Source: an uncultured Prevotella sp.
Lineage (GTDB): Bacteria; Bacteroidota; Bacteroidia; Bacteroidales; Bacteroidaceae
Assembly (NCBI GenBank): GCA_934202525.1
Contig: CAKPYB010000037.1
Location: 1 to 30,770 of the forward strand
Reading direction: 5' to 3'
Length of the DNA: 30,770 bases
Below the pieces are notes generated by a model. The model saw only the letters and a program-made list of their open reading frames with translations. It searched no databases and was not told the origin of the DNA. This document shows positions 23,949 to 30,770 of this stretch, in pieces; positions within the stretch are counted from its first letter, which is position 1, and every line of letters begins with the position of its first letter. A program made the position numbers and the translations under genes.

Positions 23949-24761
23949 TTAATAATCATCGTCGGCTACGTCTTCTGCATCATCAAGACCGAGGTTCTCC
24001 GGGTCTTCGAAGGTAGTACGGTAGCTTTCCTCAGTAAGCTTGTCGTCATCGAATGCATCGTCATCCTCATCTGGATCGTTGTAGTGATCCTCGATTTCTG
24101 GTGCATCCTCGTCTTCATCCTCGTCTGGGTCGAGCAGGTCGTCGTTGCGTTTCAAGTCATTCTCATCTTCGAATCTCATGCGAACCTTTTCTACCTTTGG
24201 CTTCTCCTTGGCGAAGATGGCTTCTACCCAAGAACCCTTTGGCACTACAAGTACTTCATAGTCATCAGCGAGTTTCTTTTCGTACAGGCCACCTGGCTTT
24301 TTCAGGCGGTCAGCAGGAAGGGTGGTTGTGCTGATGTCGAAATTACTTTCGATGATGTCCTGGATGCTCTGAGGCAGACTCTCCCAACCACCACCAAAGT
24401 TGCGCTCCAAGAGTTCGATGAGCTTATTGGCGGTGATATGACTTACATTTTCGTAAGTAAGGTCAGTAACACGCATGATAGGGCGCTTTTTGATGGCATA
24501 CTTCTCCTTCTTGTCGTTGATGCGGAAAGTGCCAATCTTGAAGCCGCGTGCCATCAGCTTGTCAATCACTTCAGGACGGTCAACCGTCACTGGTTCCATT
24601 TCGAATGCGCTGCGGATAACTGCGATATACTTGTTCTGGAAATCCTTGAGGTCAGCATCCTTTTCTGCTGCTTCCCAAAGACGGAACACATCGTTCTCCT
24701 GCAATTCCCAAATGCTACTTTTAGTAACATTCTTCAGTGTTAATATTTTATCTTTATTCAT
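23949..24761 (-). CDS. Conserved-looking protein with a long acidic disordered tail, unknown function
   Basis: This 270-residue protein is not a family I recognise. Residues 1-190 look folded: MNKDKILTLKNVTKSSIWEL, a helical segment (FRLWEAAEKDADLKDFQNKY), ITANKLIELLERNFGGGWES, and LADDYEVLVVPKGSWVEAIF. Residues about 200-270 are almost entirely Asp/Glu (NDDLLDPDEDEDEDAPEIED and similar), so the tail is probably disordered and polyanionic. A folded domain plus acidic tail is reminiscent of nucleic-acid-mimic proteins such as the Firmicutes RNA polymerase delta subunit, but no homology is claimed. The ATG at 24761 is preferred over an in-frame TTG at 24767. It is first gene of a likely three-gene operon and is divergent from rarA. 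Confidence 0.85.
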   Translation of the reverse strand: MNKDKILTLKNVTKSSIWELQENDVFRLWEAAEKDADLKDFQNKYIAVIRSAFEMEPVTVDRPEVIDKLMARGFKIGTFRINDKKEKYAIKKRPIMRVTDLTYENVSHITANKLIELLERNFGGGWESLPQSIQDIIESNFDISTTTLPADRLKKPGGLYEKKLADDYEVLVVPKGSWVEAIFAKEKPKVEKVRMRFEDENDLKRNDDLLDPDEDEDEDAPEIEDHYNDPDEDDDAFDDDKLTEESYRTTFEDPENLGLDDAEDVADDDY

Positions 24762-24781
24762 CTTCAATTATGTTTGTGTGT

Positions 24782-24814
24782 GCAAAAGTAAGTACTTCTT
24801 TTTATATATCCAAA
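24782..24814 (-). promoter_or_regulatory. Promoter of the acidic-tail protein operon
   Basis: On the minus strand, TTTG (24814-24811), a 20-bp spacer, then TACTTTTGC (24790-24782). The 5' leader would be only about 15 nt. Confidence 0.8.
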
Positions 24815-24853
24815 TTTTCTTGCTGTTTTTTTGTGTTTTTGGTCACTTTTTTA

Positions 24854-24884
24854 TTTGGAATTCGATTTTTTTCATTACCTTTGC
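24854..24884 (+). promoter_or_regulatory. Promoter of rarA
   Basis: TTTG (24854-24857), an 18-bp spacer, then TACCTTTGC (24876-24884). The ATG at 24892 begins 9 nt after the G of TTTG, so the mRNA should be leaderless or carry only a few leader nucleotides. Confidence 0.7.
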
Positions 24885-24891
24885 ACGTACT

Positions 24892-26166
24892 ATGAGTGAA
24901 CCGTTAGCTGAAAGAATGAGACCTCACACGCTTGCTGACTATGTAGGACAGCAGCATTTGGTAGGTGAGGGGGCCGTGCTGCGCAAGATGATTGACGCAG
25001 GGCGCATATCCTCTTTTATCCTCTGGGGACCCCCTGGAGTGGGCAAGACTACCCTTGCTCAAATCGTGGCACAAACCATCAAGGTGCCGTTCTTCACCCT
25101 CTCTGCGGTGACCAGTGGCGTAAAGGATGTCCGCGAGGTGATAGAAAGAGCAAAAAGTGGTAGATTCTTTAATTCGGCTTCTCCTATATTGTTTATTGAT
25201 GAGATTCACCGTTTCTCCAAGAGTCAGCAGGATTCGCTTTTGGGCGCGGTAGAGAAGGGTATTGTTACGCTGATAGGTGCTACCACCGAGAATCCTTCGT
25301 TCGAGGTGATTCGACCGCTGTTGTCCAGATGCCAGCTTTATGTGCTCAAGCCGCTCGAAAAGGCTGATCTTGAAGGACTTCTGCATCGTGCCATTACGCA
25401 GGATGTAGAACTCAGAGAGAAGAATATCAAGCTGGAAGAGACAGGTGCGCTGCTGCGATACAGTGGTGGTGATGCCCGCAAACTGCTCAATATCCTGGAA
25501 CTGGTGGTAGAATCTGCCGGCTCTTCTGAGATTGTGATTACCGACAAGATGGTAGAAGAGCAACTGCAGCAGAATCCGCTGGCTTATGATAAGCAGGGTG
25601 AGATGCATTATGATATTATCTCAGCCTTTATCAAGAGTATCCGCGGAAGCGATCCCGATGCTGCGCTTTATTGGATGGCGCGGATGATAGAAGGTGGAGA
25701 AGACCCGCAGTTTATTGCCCGCAGGGTTGTGATCAGTGCCTCTGAAGATGTGGGACTTGCCAATCCGAATGCACTCCTGCTTGCCAATGCTGCCTTCGAT
25801 ACGGTGATGAAGATAGGTTGGCCCGAAGCGCGTATCGCTCTTGCTGAGGCTGTGGTTTATCTTGCTACGAGTCCGAAGAGCAACAGTGCTTATCTGGGCA
25901 TTAATGATGCCCTGGCTACTGTACGGCAAACGGGTAATCTGCCTGTTCCGCTGCACATCCGCAATGCTCCTACCAAACTGATGAAAGATTTGGGCTATCA
26001 TGACGGATATAAGTATCCTCACGATTATCCGAGTCATTTCACCGAGCAGCAGTATCTGCCTGATGAACTGAAGGATGCCCGCTTCTGGCATGCGCAGCAT
26101 TCGCCTTCAGAGGAGCGACTCTACAACTGGATGGTTACCTGTTGGGGAGAAAGATTCAAAAATTAG
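24892..26166 (+). CDS. rarA: Replication-associated recombination protein A (RarA/MgsA AAA+ ATPase)
   Basis: RarA acts at stalled replication forks with SSB and is related to clamp-loader ATPases and eukaryotic WRNIP1. The protein has 424 residues. It starts MSEPLAERMRPHTLADYVGQ, Walker A is GPPGVGKTT (46-54), and Walker B is ILFIDEIHRF (99-108). TLIGATTENPSFEV gives sensor 1, and SGGDARKLLN gives sensor 2. The C-terminal tetramerisation region includes GSDPDAALYWMARMIEGGEDP and the GYKYPHDYPSHF motif. The frame is open far upstream, but ATG 24892 starts the conserved N-terminus immediately after the promoter. The stop codon (26164-26166) falls inside the left end of a large inverted repeat. 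Confidence 0.97.
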   Translation: MSEPLAERMRPHTLADYVGQQHLVGEGAVLRKMIDAGRISSFILWGPPGVGKTTLAQIVAQTIKVPFFTLSAVTSGVKDVREVIERAKSGRFFNSASPILFIDEIHRFSKSQQDSLLGAVEKGIVTLIGATTENPSFEVIRPLLSRCQLYVLKPLEKADLEGLLHRAITQDVELREKNIKLEETGALLRYSGGDARKLLNILELVVESAGSSEIVITDKMVEEQLQQNPLAYDKQGEMHYDIISAFIKSIRGSDPDAALYWMARMIEGGEDPQFIARRVVISASEDVGLANPNALLLANAAFDTVMKIGWPEARIALAEAVVYLATSPKSNSAYLGINDALATVRQTGNLPVPLHIRNAPTKLMKDLGYHDGYKYPHDYPSHFTEQQYLPDELKDARFWHAQHSPSEERLYNWMVTCWGERFKN

Positions 26167-26424
26167 TGACTGAACTTTCGCATGTGGTTCAAGAACGGGC
26201 TGAAGGCCCAAAAGCTCCTAGCCCAGGGCATCGCCCTGGGTATAATAGCAATCAGCAAGGCGCCCTGTAAGGGCAAAAGCTTTATGTATTGCCTGGAGTT
26301 TTAAAGCTTTTGCCCTTACAGGGCGACAGGTTTGCGCCCGTAATAACCCAGGGCGATGCCCTGGGCTAGGAGCTTCTGCCCTTTCAGGGCGTGTGGGGCA
26401 AAACTTGCGAAACTTCAGTTAGTG
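26163..26424. repeat. Large REP/BIME-like inverted repeat (fold-back) between rarA and the TRIC gene
   Basis: The two arms are inverted copies with perfect blocks. A 30-bp block at 26212-26241 matches the complement of 26346-26375, and a 24-bp block at 26261-26284 matches the complement of 26302-26325, around a 17-bp centre. The outer ends (26161-26176 and 26411-26425) also match imperfectly. Each arm holds its own palindromes, CCCAGGGC-ATC-GCCCTGGG and GCCCT-GTA-AGGGC. No open frame is supported. It is more GC-rich than the surrounding intergenic DNA. It resembles Bacteroidetes GC-rich palindromic repeats and could be a non-autonomous mobile unit. The left end overlaps the rarA stop codon. 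Confidence 0.85.
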
Positions 26425-26479
26425 ATTAAAAAAGAATAATTAGAAATTGATATTTAGAACAACTAACTGATACGAGAAA

Positions 26480-27118
26480 ATGATGATACATGGCGATCCT
26501 GAATTCGTGCTCACGCTTCATAGCGTGATAGAATTCATCGGTACATTTGCTTTTGCCCTTTCGGGCATTCGCCTGGCAGCAAGTAAGCACTATGATTGGC
26601 TGGGCGGTTTTGTTTGTGGTGTGGCTGTAGCCATAGGTGGTGGAACCATACGAGATGTGATGCTTGGTGTGCGGCCGTTTTGGATGTTGAGCCCTATCTA
26701 CCTGATTTGTACGCTGTTTGCTCAGTTGGTAGTGATTGCTTGCCACCGCTATCTTAAGCGTCTTGACAACACCTGGTTTCTGTTTGATACCTTGGGCTTG
26801 GCGCTTTTCAATATTGCGGGCATCCAGAAGTCGCTCGAATGTGGTTTCTCTTTTTGGGTAGCCATCATCATGGGCTGTATTACAGGTGCAGCAGGCGGTG
26901 TTATCCGCGATGTGCTTCTCAATGAGGAACCGGTTATCTTCCGCAAGGAGATTTATGCGATGGCTTGTGTTGCCGGTGGTTTGACTTATTGGGGATTGAG
27001 TTATCTGGGTGTGAGCCTCTATGTTACGGTGGTAGCTGCTTTCATTGTGGTTTGCGCCATCCGATTGCTCGCCGTAAGATACCATATCTCGCTCCCGAAG
27101 TTGAGGGATGAAGAATAA
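26480..27118 (+). CDS. Trimeric intracellular cation (TRIC) channel family membrane protein (UPF0126)
   Basis: This 212-residue inner-membrane protein has about seven hydrophobic helices. It shows the internal duplication typical of the family: the first repeat has AFALSGIRLAASKHYDWLGG and AIGGGTIRDVMLG, the second CITGAAGGVIRDVLLNEEPVIF. The paired GGG/V-IRD motifs are diagnostic for bacterial TRIC homologs, which form K+-permeable homotrimers; some relatives were earlier annotated as YicG/UPF0126. The ATG at 26480 is followed at once by another ATG (MMI); either could serve. It is separated from rarA by the fold-back repeat and is followed after 49 nt by a glycoside hydrolase gene. Confidence 0.93.
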   Translation: MMIHGDPEFVLTLHSVIEFIGTFAFALSGIRLAASKHYDWLGGFVCGVAVAIGGGTIRDVMLGVRPFWMLSPIYLICTLFAQLVVIACHRYLKRLDNTWFLFDTLGLALFNIAGIQKSLECGFSFWVAIIMGCITGAAGGVIRDVLLNEEPVIFRKEIYAMACVAGGLTYWGLSYLGVSLYVTVVAAFIVVCAIRLLAVRYHISLPKLRDEE

Positions 27119-27167
27119 CTGCGGAATAAAGAAGTAAAATGAAAATTGATAATTAAACAGATAATAG

Positions 27168-28676
27168 ATGAAAAGACTTAAAGCGATTTTGATGCTCGTT
27201 GTTGCTCTGATGCTGATGTCATCGGCAACGTTGATGGCTCAGAACAAACGAGAGTTTCGTGGAGCTTGGATACAATGTGTTAACGGACAGTATCTGGGCA
27301 AGAGTACACAGCAGATTCAGGCGATGCTTACAAGACAGCTGGATGAACTGCAGAAGGATGGCGTAAATGCGATTATCTTTCAGGTTCGTGCCGAGTGTGA
27401 TGCTCTGTATAAGAGCGATTTGGAGCCTTGGAGCAAGTTTCTTACGGGCGTACAGGGTAAGGCTCCTTCTCCTTATTGGGATCCGTTGCAGTGGATGATA
27501 GAGCAGTGTCATAATCGTGGCATGGAGCTTCATGCCTGGATCAATCCTTATCGTGCCAAGCATAGCGTAACTTCCTATGAGCAGGTTTCGCCGAAGAATA
27601 TCGTGAAGAGACGTCCTGATCTCTGTTTCCAGTATGGCAAGCTGACGTTGTTGAACCCTGGATTGCAGGCTGCAGCCGACTATATTTGCGAGGTGGCTGT
27701 GGATATTGTAAGCCGATATGATGTTGATGGATTCCATATCGATGATTATTTCTATCCATATCCTGAGGCTGGACGCCAGATTCCTGATGAGCAGCTCTTC
27801 CGTCAGCAGTCGCGCGGTATGAGAAACATTGGTGATTGGCGCCGTGATAATGTGAGTCGGTTTGTAAAGCAGCTCAGCGAATCCATTCATGCCGTTAAGC
27901 CTTGGGTAAAGTTTGGTGTGTCTCCATTCGGCATTTACCGCAATAAGCGTACTGATCCTAATGGCTCAGAAACCTTCGGCCTTCAGAATTATGATGATCT
28001 TTATGCTGATGTGCTGCTTTGGGTGAATAATGGTTGGATAGATTATTGTGTGCCTCAGATTTATTGGGAGATTGGCAATCGTGCTGCCGATTACAAAACG
28101 CTCATAACCTGGTGGAATAAGCATGCTGGCAACCGCCCATTATATATAGGTGAAGATATTGAGCGTACAGCCAAGTTTGCTGACCCAGTCAATCCGCGCA
28201 GTCATCAGTTGCCTGCCAAGCACCGTTTGCATCAGCAGATGAACAATGTGAAGGGCACTGTGCTCTGGTATGCGCAGACTGCAGCAGATAATGTAGGTAA
28301 TATCGGTCATACACTCCGCAATAATTACTGGAAGTATCCTGCATTGCCTCCATCTATGCCTTTCCTTGACGATGAGGCACCAAAGGGTGTAAAGGGCGTT
28401 AAACTGATGTGGACCGAGAAGGGTCCGCTGCTGGTATGGAAAGCTCCTAAGGCTAGCAAGAAGAAGTGGGGCGATCAGGTGAACCGTTTCGCCATCTACC
28501 GTTTTGAGAAAGGTGCTAAGGTAAATCTCAATGATGTTTCAGTACTCCAGGCTGTTACTTATGATAATTTCTATCGCATACCTTATGTGAGTGGTAAGAA
28601 ATATGTATATGTAGTAACTGCTCTCGACCGCGTAGGAAACGAAAGTAAAGGTAAGAAAAAGAAAATATCTTTCTAA
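27168..28676 (+). CDS. Secreted family 10 (GHL10/DUF187-type) glycoside hydrolase
   Basis: This 502-residue protein has a signal peptide (MKRLKAILMLVVALMLMSSATLMAQ). The GHL10 TIM-barrel (about 28-390) starts REFRGAWIQCVNGQYLGKST and contains GVNAIIFQVRAECDALYKSD, GMELHAWINPYRA, VDGFHIDDYFYPYP (acidic residues likely catalytic) and WIDYCVPQIYWEIGNR. A C-terminal fibronectin III-like beta-sandwich (about 395-502) has GVKLMWTEKGPLLVWKAP and ends YVVTALDRVGNESKG. Relatives in other bacteria act on peptidoglycan or uncharacterised glycans; the substrate is unknown here. Location is periplasmic or exported. A terminator follows at 28701-28739. Confidence 0.93.
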   Translation: MKRLKAILMLVVALMLMSSATLMAQNKREFRGAWIQCVNGQYLGKSTQQIQAMLTRQLDELQKDGVNAIIFQVRAECDALYKSDLEPWSKFLTGVQGKAPSPYWDPLQWMIEQCHNRGMELHAWINPYRAKHSVTSYEQVSPKNIVKRRPDLCFQYGKLTLLNPGLQAAADYICEVAVDIVSRYDVDGFHIDDYFYPYPEAGRQIPDEQLFRQQSRGMRNIGDWRRDNVSRFVKQLSESIHAVKPWVKFGVSPFGIYRNKRTDPNGSETFGLQNYDDLYADVLLWVNNGWIDYCVPQIYWEIGNRAADYKTLITWWNKHAGNRPLYIGEDIERTAKFADPVNPRSHQLPAKHRLHQQMNNVKGTVLWYAQTAADNVGNIGHTLRNNYWKYPALPPSMPFLDDEAPKGVKGVKLMWTEKGPLLVWKAPKASKKKWGDQVNRFAIYRFEKGAKVNLNDVSVLQAVTYDNFYRIPYVSGKKYVYVVTALDRVGNESKGKKKKISF

Positions 28677-28700
28677 ATTTGGTAAGGTGATATAAACAGA

Positions 28701-28739
28701 AAAACCGTTGTACTCAATAGTAGAGAGTGCAACGGTTTT
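28701..28739. terminator. Terminator between the GHL10 gene and the convergent small acidic protein gene
   Basis: AAAACCGTTGTACTC at 28701-28715 pairs with GAGTGCAACGGTTTT at 28725-28739 with one mismatch. It is followed by TTTATTTTG on the plus strand and preceded by A-rich sequence for the other direction. Confidence 0.85.
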
Positions 28740-28784
28740 TTATTTTGTTTGAATGGGGGAGCGGGTAGCCCTCTCATCCGATAT

Positions 28785-29234
28785 TTATTCTTTCAGTAGG
28801 TCGTTCAGGAAGTTATCCAGATCATTGTCCAGATTCTCCATCAGGTCGCCACCAACAATGATTGTATCATCGTCAGCAAGATAGAGCTCGCCAATATGCT
28901 CTTTATCGTCATCTTCGAGCACAAAGCTGTATGGCTTGAGGATGCCGAGATGATCTGTGATGTCAGCCTGTTTGCGCAATACATCGCGAAGCAGCTTGGC
29001 TACCTCGTCGTAGAAGTCTTCATCCTTGTTCTCTATCCATTGCTCAACAACGCAGCGGGTAATCTCGTTGTCATCGTCGTCAAAGGCCAGGAGTTCGCCA
29101 CTGTCTTGCGAAACTCTTACGTGGATGTCGGTCATTTGAGAAGTCTCGTCGTCAGATTCTGGCGCTGGGAACTTTTGAGCCACTTTTCTGATAAAGCGCT
29201 CTACTTGCATGATTGTTTGCTCTAATGTTTCCAT
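28785..29234 (-). CDS. Conserved-looking small acidic protein, unknown function
   Basis: This 149-residue protein has no signal or membrane segment and is strongly acidic. It starts METLEQTIMQVERFIRKVAQ (helical), continues with IHVRVSQDSGELLAFDDDD (beta-type, with an Asp run), a helical stretch (FYDEVAKLLRDVLRKQADIT), LKPYSFVLEDDDKEHIGELY, and ends DNDLDNFLNDLLKE. I do not recognise a named family; the composition suggests a cytosolic protein with an alpha/beta fold. A textbook promoter lies 22 nt upstream of the ATG, giving a short leader. It is convergent with the GHL10 gene and divergent from rseC-rnfB. Confidence 0.82.
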   Translation of the reverse strand: METLEQTIMQVERFIRKVAQKFPAPESDDETSQMTDIHVRVSQDSGELLAFDDDDNEITRCVVEQWIENKDEDFYDEVAKLLRDVLRKQADITDHLGILKPYSFVLEDDDKEHIGELYLADDDTIIVGGDLMENLDNDLDNFLNDLLKE

Positions 29235-29255
29235 ATCAATTCTTTAATAATCAAT

Positions 29256-29287
29256 GCAAAGATACATAAAAATTTGATTCCACCAAA
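29256..29287 (-). promoter_or_regulatory. Promoter of the small acidic protein gene
   Basis: On the minus strand, TTTG (29287-29284), a 19-bp spacer, then TATCTTTGC (29264-29256). Confidence 0.85.
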
Positions 29288-29397
29288 AGAAGTTGCTAAA
29301 AAAAAGCATTTTTGCTTTTAATTTGTTCTCAAACTGCCTGATTCTAGGCTATAGATAACGTTTACGCTTCTTTTTTTATATTTTCTTTTCGATTTTG

Positions 29398-29429
29398 TTT
29401 GCCATTTCTAAATAATGTAGTATCTTTGC
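29398..29429 (+). promoter_or_regulatory. Promoter of rseC-rnfB
   Basis: TTTG (29398-29401), a 19-bp spacer, then TATCTTTGC (29421-29429). It lies 20 nt before the rseC start and probably drives the whole Rnf operon. Confidence 0.85.
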
Positions 29430-29449
29430 ACTTGAATTACAAAAATGCA

Positions 29450-29878
29450 ATGTCAACATTACAAATGAATAACAAAATAAAACATTCTGGCATCGTAGAA
29501 AGCGTAGAAGAAGGTTGTGTGTGCATTCGCATCGTACAGTCGTCAGCCTGCAGCGCTTGCAAGGTGGCTGCTCATTGTACTGCATCTGAATCGAAAGAGA
29601 AGATGATTGAGGTTTCTACCTCTGAGGCGTCTCTCTACCACAAAGGCGATAGCGTGGTGGTAACGGCTGATTCGGCTGTAGGATTCAGAGCCAGTTTCTA
29701 TGGCTATCTCTTGCCGCTGATACTGATGGTGATTGCTTTGGTGGGTGTACTGAAAGCTACTCATTCAGAGGGAGCCGCAGCGCTCTCGGCATTGGGCATT
29801 CTCATTCCATACTACGTGGTGCTCTACTTATTCAGAAACAAACTTAAAAACAAACTGAGCTTCTCTATTGAAACGTAG
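29450..29878 (+). CDS. rseC: RseC/SoxR-reducing-system-type membrane protein
   Basis: This 142-residue protein has an N-terminal Cys-bearing domain (KHSGIVESVEEGCVCIRIVQ, then SSACSACKVAAHC with C-x2-C-x5-C) followed by two transmembrane helices (about 85-105 and 108-126: YGYLLPLILMVIALVGVLKA and ALSALGILIPYYVVLYLF) and a basic tail. This is the RseC/RsxC-associated layout. In Proteobacteria RseC modulates sigma-E, and family members accompany Rnf/Rsx electron-transport complexes. The ATG at 29450 was chosen because the promoter at 29398-29429 rules out the longer frame; a second ATG at 29465 is also possible. rnfB follows after 86 nt, supporting a role in the Rnf complex. Confidence 0.9.
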   Translation: MSTLQMNNKIKHSGIVESVEEGCVCIRIVQSSACSACKVAAHCTASESKEKMIEVSTSEASLYHKGDSVVVTADSAVGFRASFYGYLLPLILMVIALVGVLKATHSEGAAALSALGILIPYYVVLYLFRNKLKNKLSFSIET

Positions 29879-29964
29879 GGTGCATGATATGTGCTCCTAT
29901 GGCTTCAGCGATGAGCCCTTGTTTTAAAACAAAGAAAAAATAACAAAACAAAACACAAAAAATT

Positions 29965-30770
29965 ATGAATTTTATTTTGATTGCTGTCTTGGTTCTCGGA
30001 GCTATCGCGCTGATTGCAGCGTTGGTTCTCTTCGGTGTATCTAAGAAGTTTGCCGTCGAAGAAGACCCTCGCTTGGGCCAGGTAGGAGAGATTCTGCCAG
30101 GTGCCAACTGTGGTGGTTGTGGTTTTGCCGGATGCTCCGGTATGGCTGCAGCTCTGGTGAAGGGTGCTGATGCCGGCTCTATCGATGGACTGATGTGTCC
30201 GGTTGGTGGTGCTGACGTGATGGGCAAGGTAGCCGACCTTTTAGGTATGGCAGTAGCCAATACCGAGCCAAAGGTGGCTGTGGTGCGTTGTAATGGTACT
30301 TGCGAGAATCGTCCTCGCATTGCCGAGTATGATGGTTTGCACACTTGTGCAGCTATGAATTCATGTGGTGCTGGCGAAACAGGCTGCGGATTCGGCTGTC
30401 TTGGTTGTGGCGATTGCGTAGCTGCCTGCCAGTTTGGCGCCATCTCTATCAATCCTGAAACGGGCATTCCTGAGGTTGATGAAGAGAAGTGTACGGGTTG
30501 TGGCGCTTGTGCCAACGCTTGTCCACGCCATATCATCGAGCTTCGCAAGAAGGGTCCTAAGGGTCGACGAGTTTATGTTCAGTGCGTAAACCACGACAAG
30601 GGTGCTGTTGCCAAGAAGGCTTGTAGTGTTGCTTGCATCGGATGCGGTAAGTGCCAGAAAGCCTGCAAGTTTGATGCTATTACGGTAGAGAATAATGTGG
30701 CTTATGTTGACTTCAACAAGTGCCGCATGTGTACCAAGTGTGTTGACGAATGCCCAACAGGTGCTCTCGT
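29965..30770 (+). CDS. rnfB: Rnf electron-transport complex subunit B (3' end outside the window)
   Basis: RnfB is the iron-sulfur subunit that takes electrons from ferredoxin and passes them into the ion-translocating Rnf complex. 268 codons are visible. An N-terminal membrane helix (residues 2-24) precedes the RnfB [4Fe-4S] domain with C49, C52, C57 and C78 in NCGGCGFAGC. Ferredoxin-type motifs follow: CGDCVAACQF (148-157), CTGCGACANACPR (176-188), CIGCGKCQKACKF (224-236) and CRMCTKCVDECPT (253-265), so at least four further clusters are predicted. It is the second gene after rseC; rnfC and the remaining subunits are expected beyond the right edge. The ATG at 29965 follows an A-rich stretch. 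Confidence 0.97.
   Translation, partial: MNFILIAVLVLGAIALIAALVLFGVSKKFAVEEDPRLGQVGEILPGANCGGCGFAGCSGMAAALVKGADAGSIDGLMCPVGGADVMGKVADLLGMAVANTEPKVAVVRCNGTCENRPRIAEYDGLHTCAAMNSCGAGETGCGFGCLGCGDCVAACQFGAISINPETGIPEVDEEKCTGCGACANACPRHIIELRKKGPKGRRVYVQCVNHDKGAVAKKACSVACIGCGKCQKACKFDAITVENNVAYVDFNKCRMCTKCVDECPTGAL

Noticed and set aside
26163..26424. The fold-back repeat as a simple rarA terminator
   Set aside because: There is no U tract after a single stem; the multi-block inverted structure is far larger than a terminator, though it may hinder transcription.

Overview
The window looks like a chromosomal segment of a Bacteroidales bacterium, most likely Prevotellaceae close to Segatella (Prevotella) copri. 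The species is inferred from memory of protein flavour and was not checked against a database. The supporting signs are the Bacteroidetes promoter grammar (TTTG, about 19-21 bp, then TAnnTTTGC) repeated on both strands, a near absence of strong Shine-Dalgarno sites, several TTG/GTG starts, and Bacteroidetes-style gene fusions. Most genes are core housekeeping genes. No phage, insertion sequence, CRISPR array or resistance gene is visible.

Layout. 1-1457 (-) is the N-terminal part of valS, divergent from mazG, a lipoprotein gene and rnz (1578-4105, +). After a strong terminator come an ECF sigma factor and a translationally overlapping gene for a protein with one membrane segment and a C-terminal beta-barrel-like domain (4198-6142, +). 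Next, on the minus strand, are a fused NfnA/NfnB-type flavin oxidoreductase (6269-8614), serS (8820-10112), and rpmA with rplU (10369-10996). An unusual gene-free stretch of about 1 kb follows (11125-12100). It holds two adjacent 22-bp-period tandem repeat arrays and a well-delimited small-RNA candidate. Then come the malic enzyme-phosphotransacetylase fusion maeB (-), a divergent TetR regulator (+), a minus-strand GNAT/FemAB-like gene, and plus-strand runs DUF2520-kdsC-maf, fur-purA, hisS, and an SGNH esterase carrying a cut-off pectinesterase domain.

The region 22850-24800 runs on the minus strand. It holds a second ncRNA candidate, tRNA-Cys(GCA), a FeoB-associated-type small Cys-rich membrane protein, a small one-helix membrane protein, and a protein with a very acidic tail. 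rarA (+) follows; its stop codon lies inside a 260-bp fold-back repeat. Then come a TRIC-family channel, a GHL10 glycoside hydrolase, a small acidic conserved protein (-), and rseC-rnfB (+), the latter running off the window.

Themes. Translation is represented by valS, serS, hisS, rpmA, rplU and tRNA-Cys. Nucleotide hygiene and synthesis are represented by mazG, maf and purA. Redox and energy coupling are represented by the Nfn fusion, RseC/RnfB and MaeB. Envelope functions include KdsC, the lipoprotein and the sigma/barrel pair. The less ordinary content is mostly non-coding: two promoter-plus-terminator small-RNA candidates, paired 22-bp arrays, a REP-like fold-back, and at least two genes whose promoters sit so close to the start codon that their mRNAs should be leaderless.
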